64,000 nucleotides of DNA from assembly GCF_036884655.1 (NCBI RefSeq), contig NC_088347.1, forward strand, positions 13,140,001 to 13,204,000, written 5' to 3'. The translations under genes and the position numbers were made by a program. Source of the stretch: Musa acuminata AAA Group. Its lineage: Eukaryota > Streptophyta > Magnoliopsida > Zingiberales > Musaceae. This document shows, one piece after another, positions 63,571 through 64,000 of this stretch. Position 1 is the first letter of the stretch. Every line of letters starts with the position of its first letter. Under the pieces are notes generated by a model that searched no databases, had not been told where the DNA came from, and saw nothing but the letters and a program-made list of their open reading frames with translations.

Positions 63571-64000
63571 CAGTGATTTAAAAAGCGCTAGGCGCCAAGG
63601 TCCAAAAACGCCCGAGGGGCTAGGCACTTGCCCGAGCGAAGTGAGGCGCTAAAATATAAAAATATATAATATAATTAATAAATATAATTATTTAAAATTT
63701 TAAAATAAAAATATGCTATTAAATTAAGAAAATCTAAGATACAAAATCAAAATGTCACATTAACAAAAAGTTTCAAAATTCAAAACAATAAAATTTTACA
63801 TCAAAGTCATTCATCATAATCAATATTATTGTCATTTTCACACAAATCATCTTCATTGAATTCGTCTTCTTCCTTTCGTCCTTCGACTCCTTCCTCTTCA
63901 TCAAAATATGTTTCATTCTCTATATCTTCAACAATAGCAGGAGCCGAGTTTGATGCCTTTGCACTCATTTTTCTCTGTCATCTATTTTGTATATGTTTGT
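63571..64000 (-). mobile_element. End of a probable hAT-type DNA transposon
   Basis: Ty3 protease homology stops at about 63570. The new sequence starts CAGTGATTTAAAAAGCGCT and contains repeated GGCGC/GCGCT motifs over 63586-63652, the style of hAT terminal and subterminal repeats. Further in, a short acidic minus-strand reading frame looks like a transposase tail (63807-63968). The other end and the 8-bp duplication expected for hAT lie outside the window, so the class is a moderate-confidence inference. Confidence 0.45.
63807..63968 (-). CDS. Acidic C-terminal exon, possibly hAT transposase tail
   Basis: 53 codons if read from the ATG at 63968, ending in TGA at 63807-63809. The product starts MSAKASNSAPAIVEDIENET and is very rich in D and E. 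A TGA lies in frame just upstream, but an AG splice acceptor at about 63973 would let an upstream exon join, as expected for a transposase C-terminus. No catalytic or dimerisation motif is visible here. Confidence 0.35.
   Translation of the reverse strand: MSAKASNSAPAIVEDIENETYFDEEEGVEGRKEEDEFNEDDLCENDNNIDYDE

Overview
This window is plant nuclear DNA. It is almost entirely nested LTR retrotransposons, with one recognisable host gene near the right end (a PB1-domain Raf-like protein kinase). The kinase's very GC-rich first exon, falling to AT-rich downstream exons, points to a monocot. The repeat style would fit Zingiberales (banana/ensete), but that is inference from general impression only. 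No rRNA, tRNA, CRISPR or bacterial-type features were seen. For reference, the element families are named here as: SIRE (Ty1/copia with long LTRs TGTTGAATC...ATCCTAACA), Tork-like copia (Ty1/copia, LTR TGTTAGATT...GCTTACA), Tekay-like Ty3, and 'LTR-X' (an unassigned 1.5-kb LTR known here only as isolated copies).

Left part (1-7840): the 5' LTR of a minus-strand SIRE element that runs off the left edge (65-1783), a short SIRE LTR scrap, and an old truncated LTR-X. LTR-X was split by a plus-strand SIRE solo LTR (2245-7654, target-site duplication CCAAT). That solo LTR was itself split by a 3.8-kb LTR element with no pol (3260-7069, minus strand).

Middle-left (7841-23526): a decayed Tork-like copia on the minus strand, split in its RNase H region by a plus-strand Tekay-like Ty3 element (9567-18432, TSD CTTCA). 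The Ty3 element has 2.8-kb LTRs and a pol that has lost the reverse-transcriptase core. At about 23527 this copia is fused head-to-head to a plus-strand copia of the same family (23528-52003), giving a large inverted repeat.

Middle (23528-52003): a set of nested insertions. The plus-strand Tork-like copia is interrupted by a 5'-truncated plus-strand SIRE element (27598-49499). Its gag was hit twice by LTR-X (TSDs GGCAC and CTTAG). Unequal crossing-over between those two LTRs then produced three LTR-X copies and two copies of a 0.3-kb gag piece. The first LTR-X copy was finally hit by a young, structurally complete minus-strand SIRE (28704-38500, TSD GGTAC, near-identical LTRs). This youngest element has a long gag and a long integrase/RT/RNase H frame but no recognisable protease.

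Right part (52004-64000): a roughly 2.6-kb low-repeat interval, then six exons (54711-58318) encoding 1053 residues of the Raf-like kinase up to the catalytic loop. The activation segment and C-lobe are not found in the remaining 5.7 kb. That stretch instead holds a duplicated 0.46-kb repeat, a decayed minus-strand Ty3 element (about 60300-63570) and, at the edge, the end of a probable hAT-type DNA transposon. The gene therefore either has a TE-filled intron extending past the window or is truncated.
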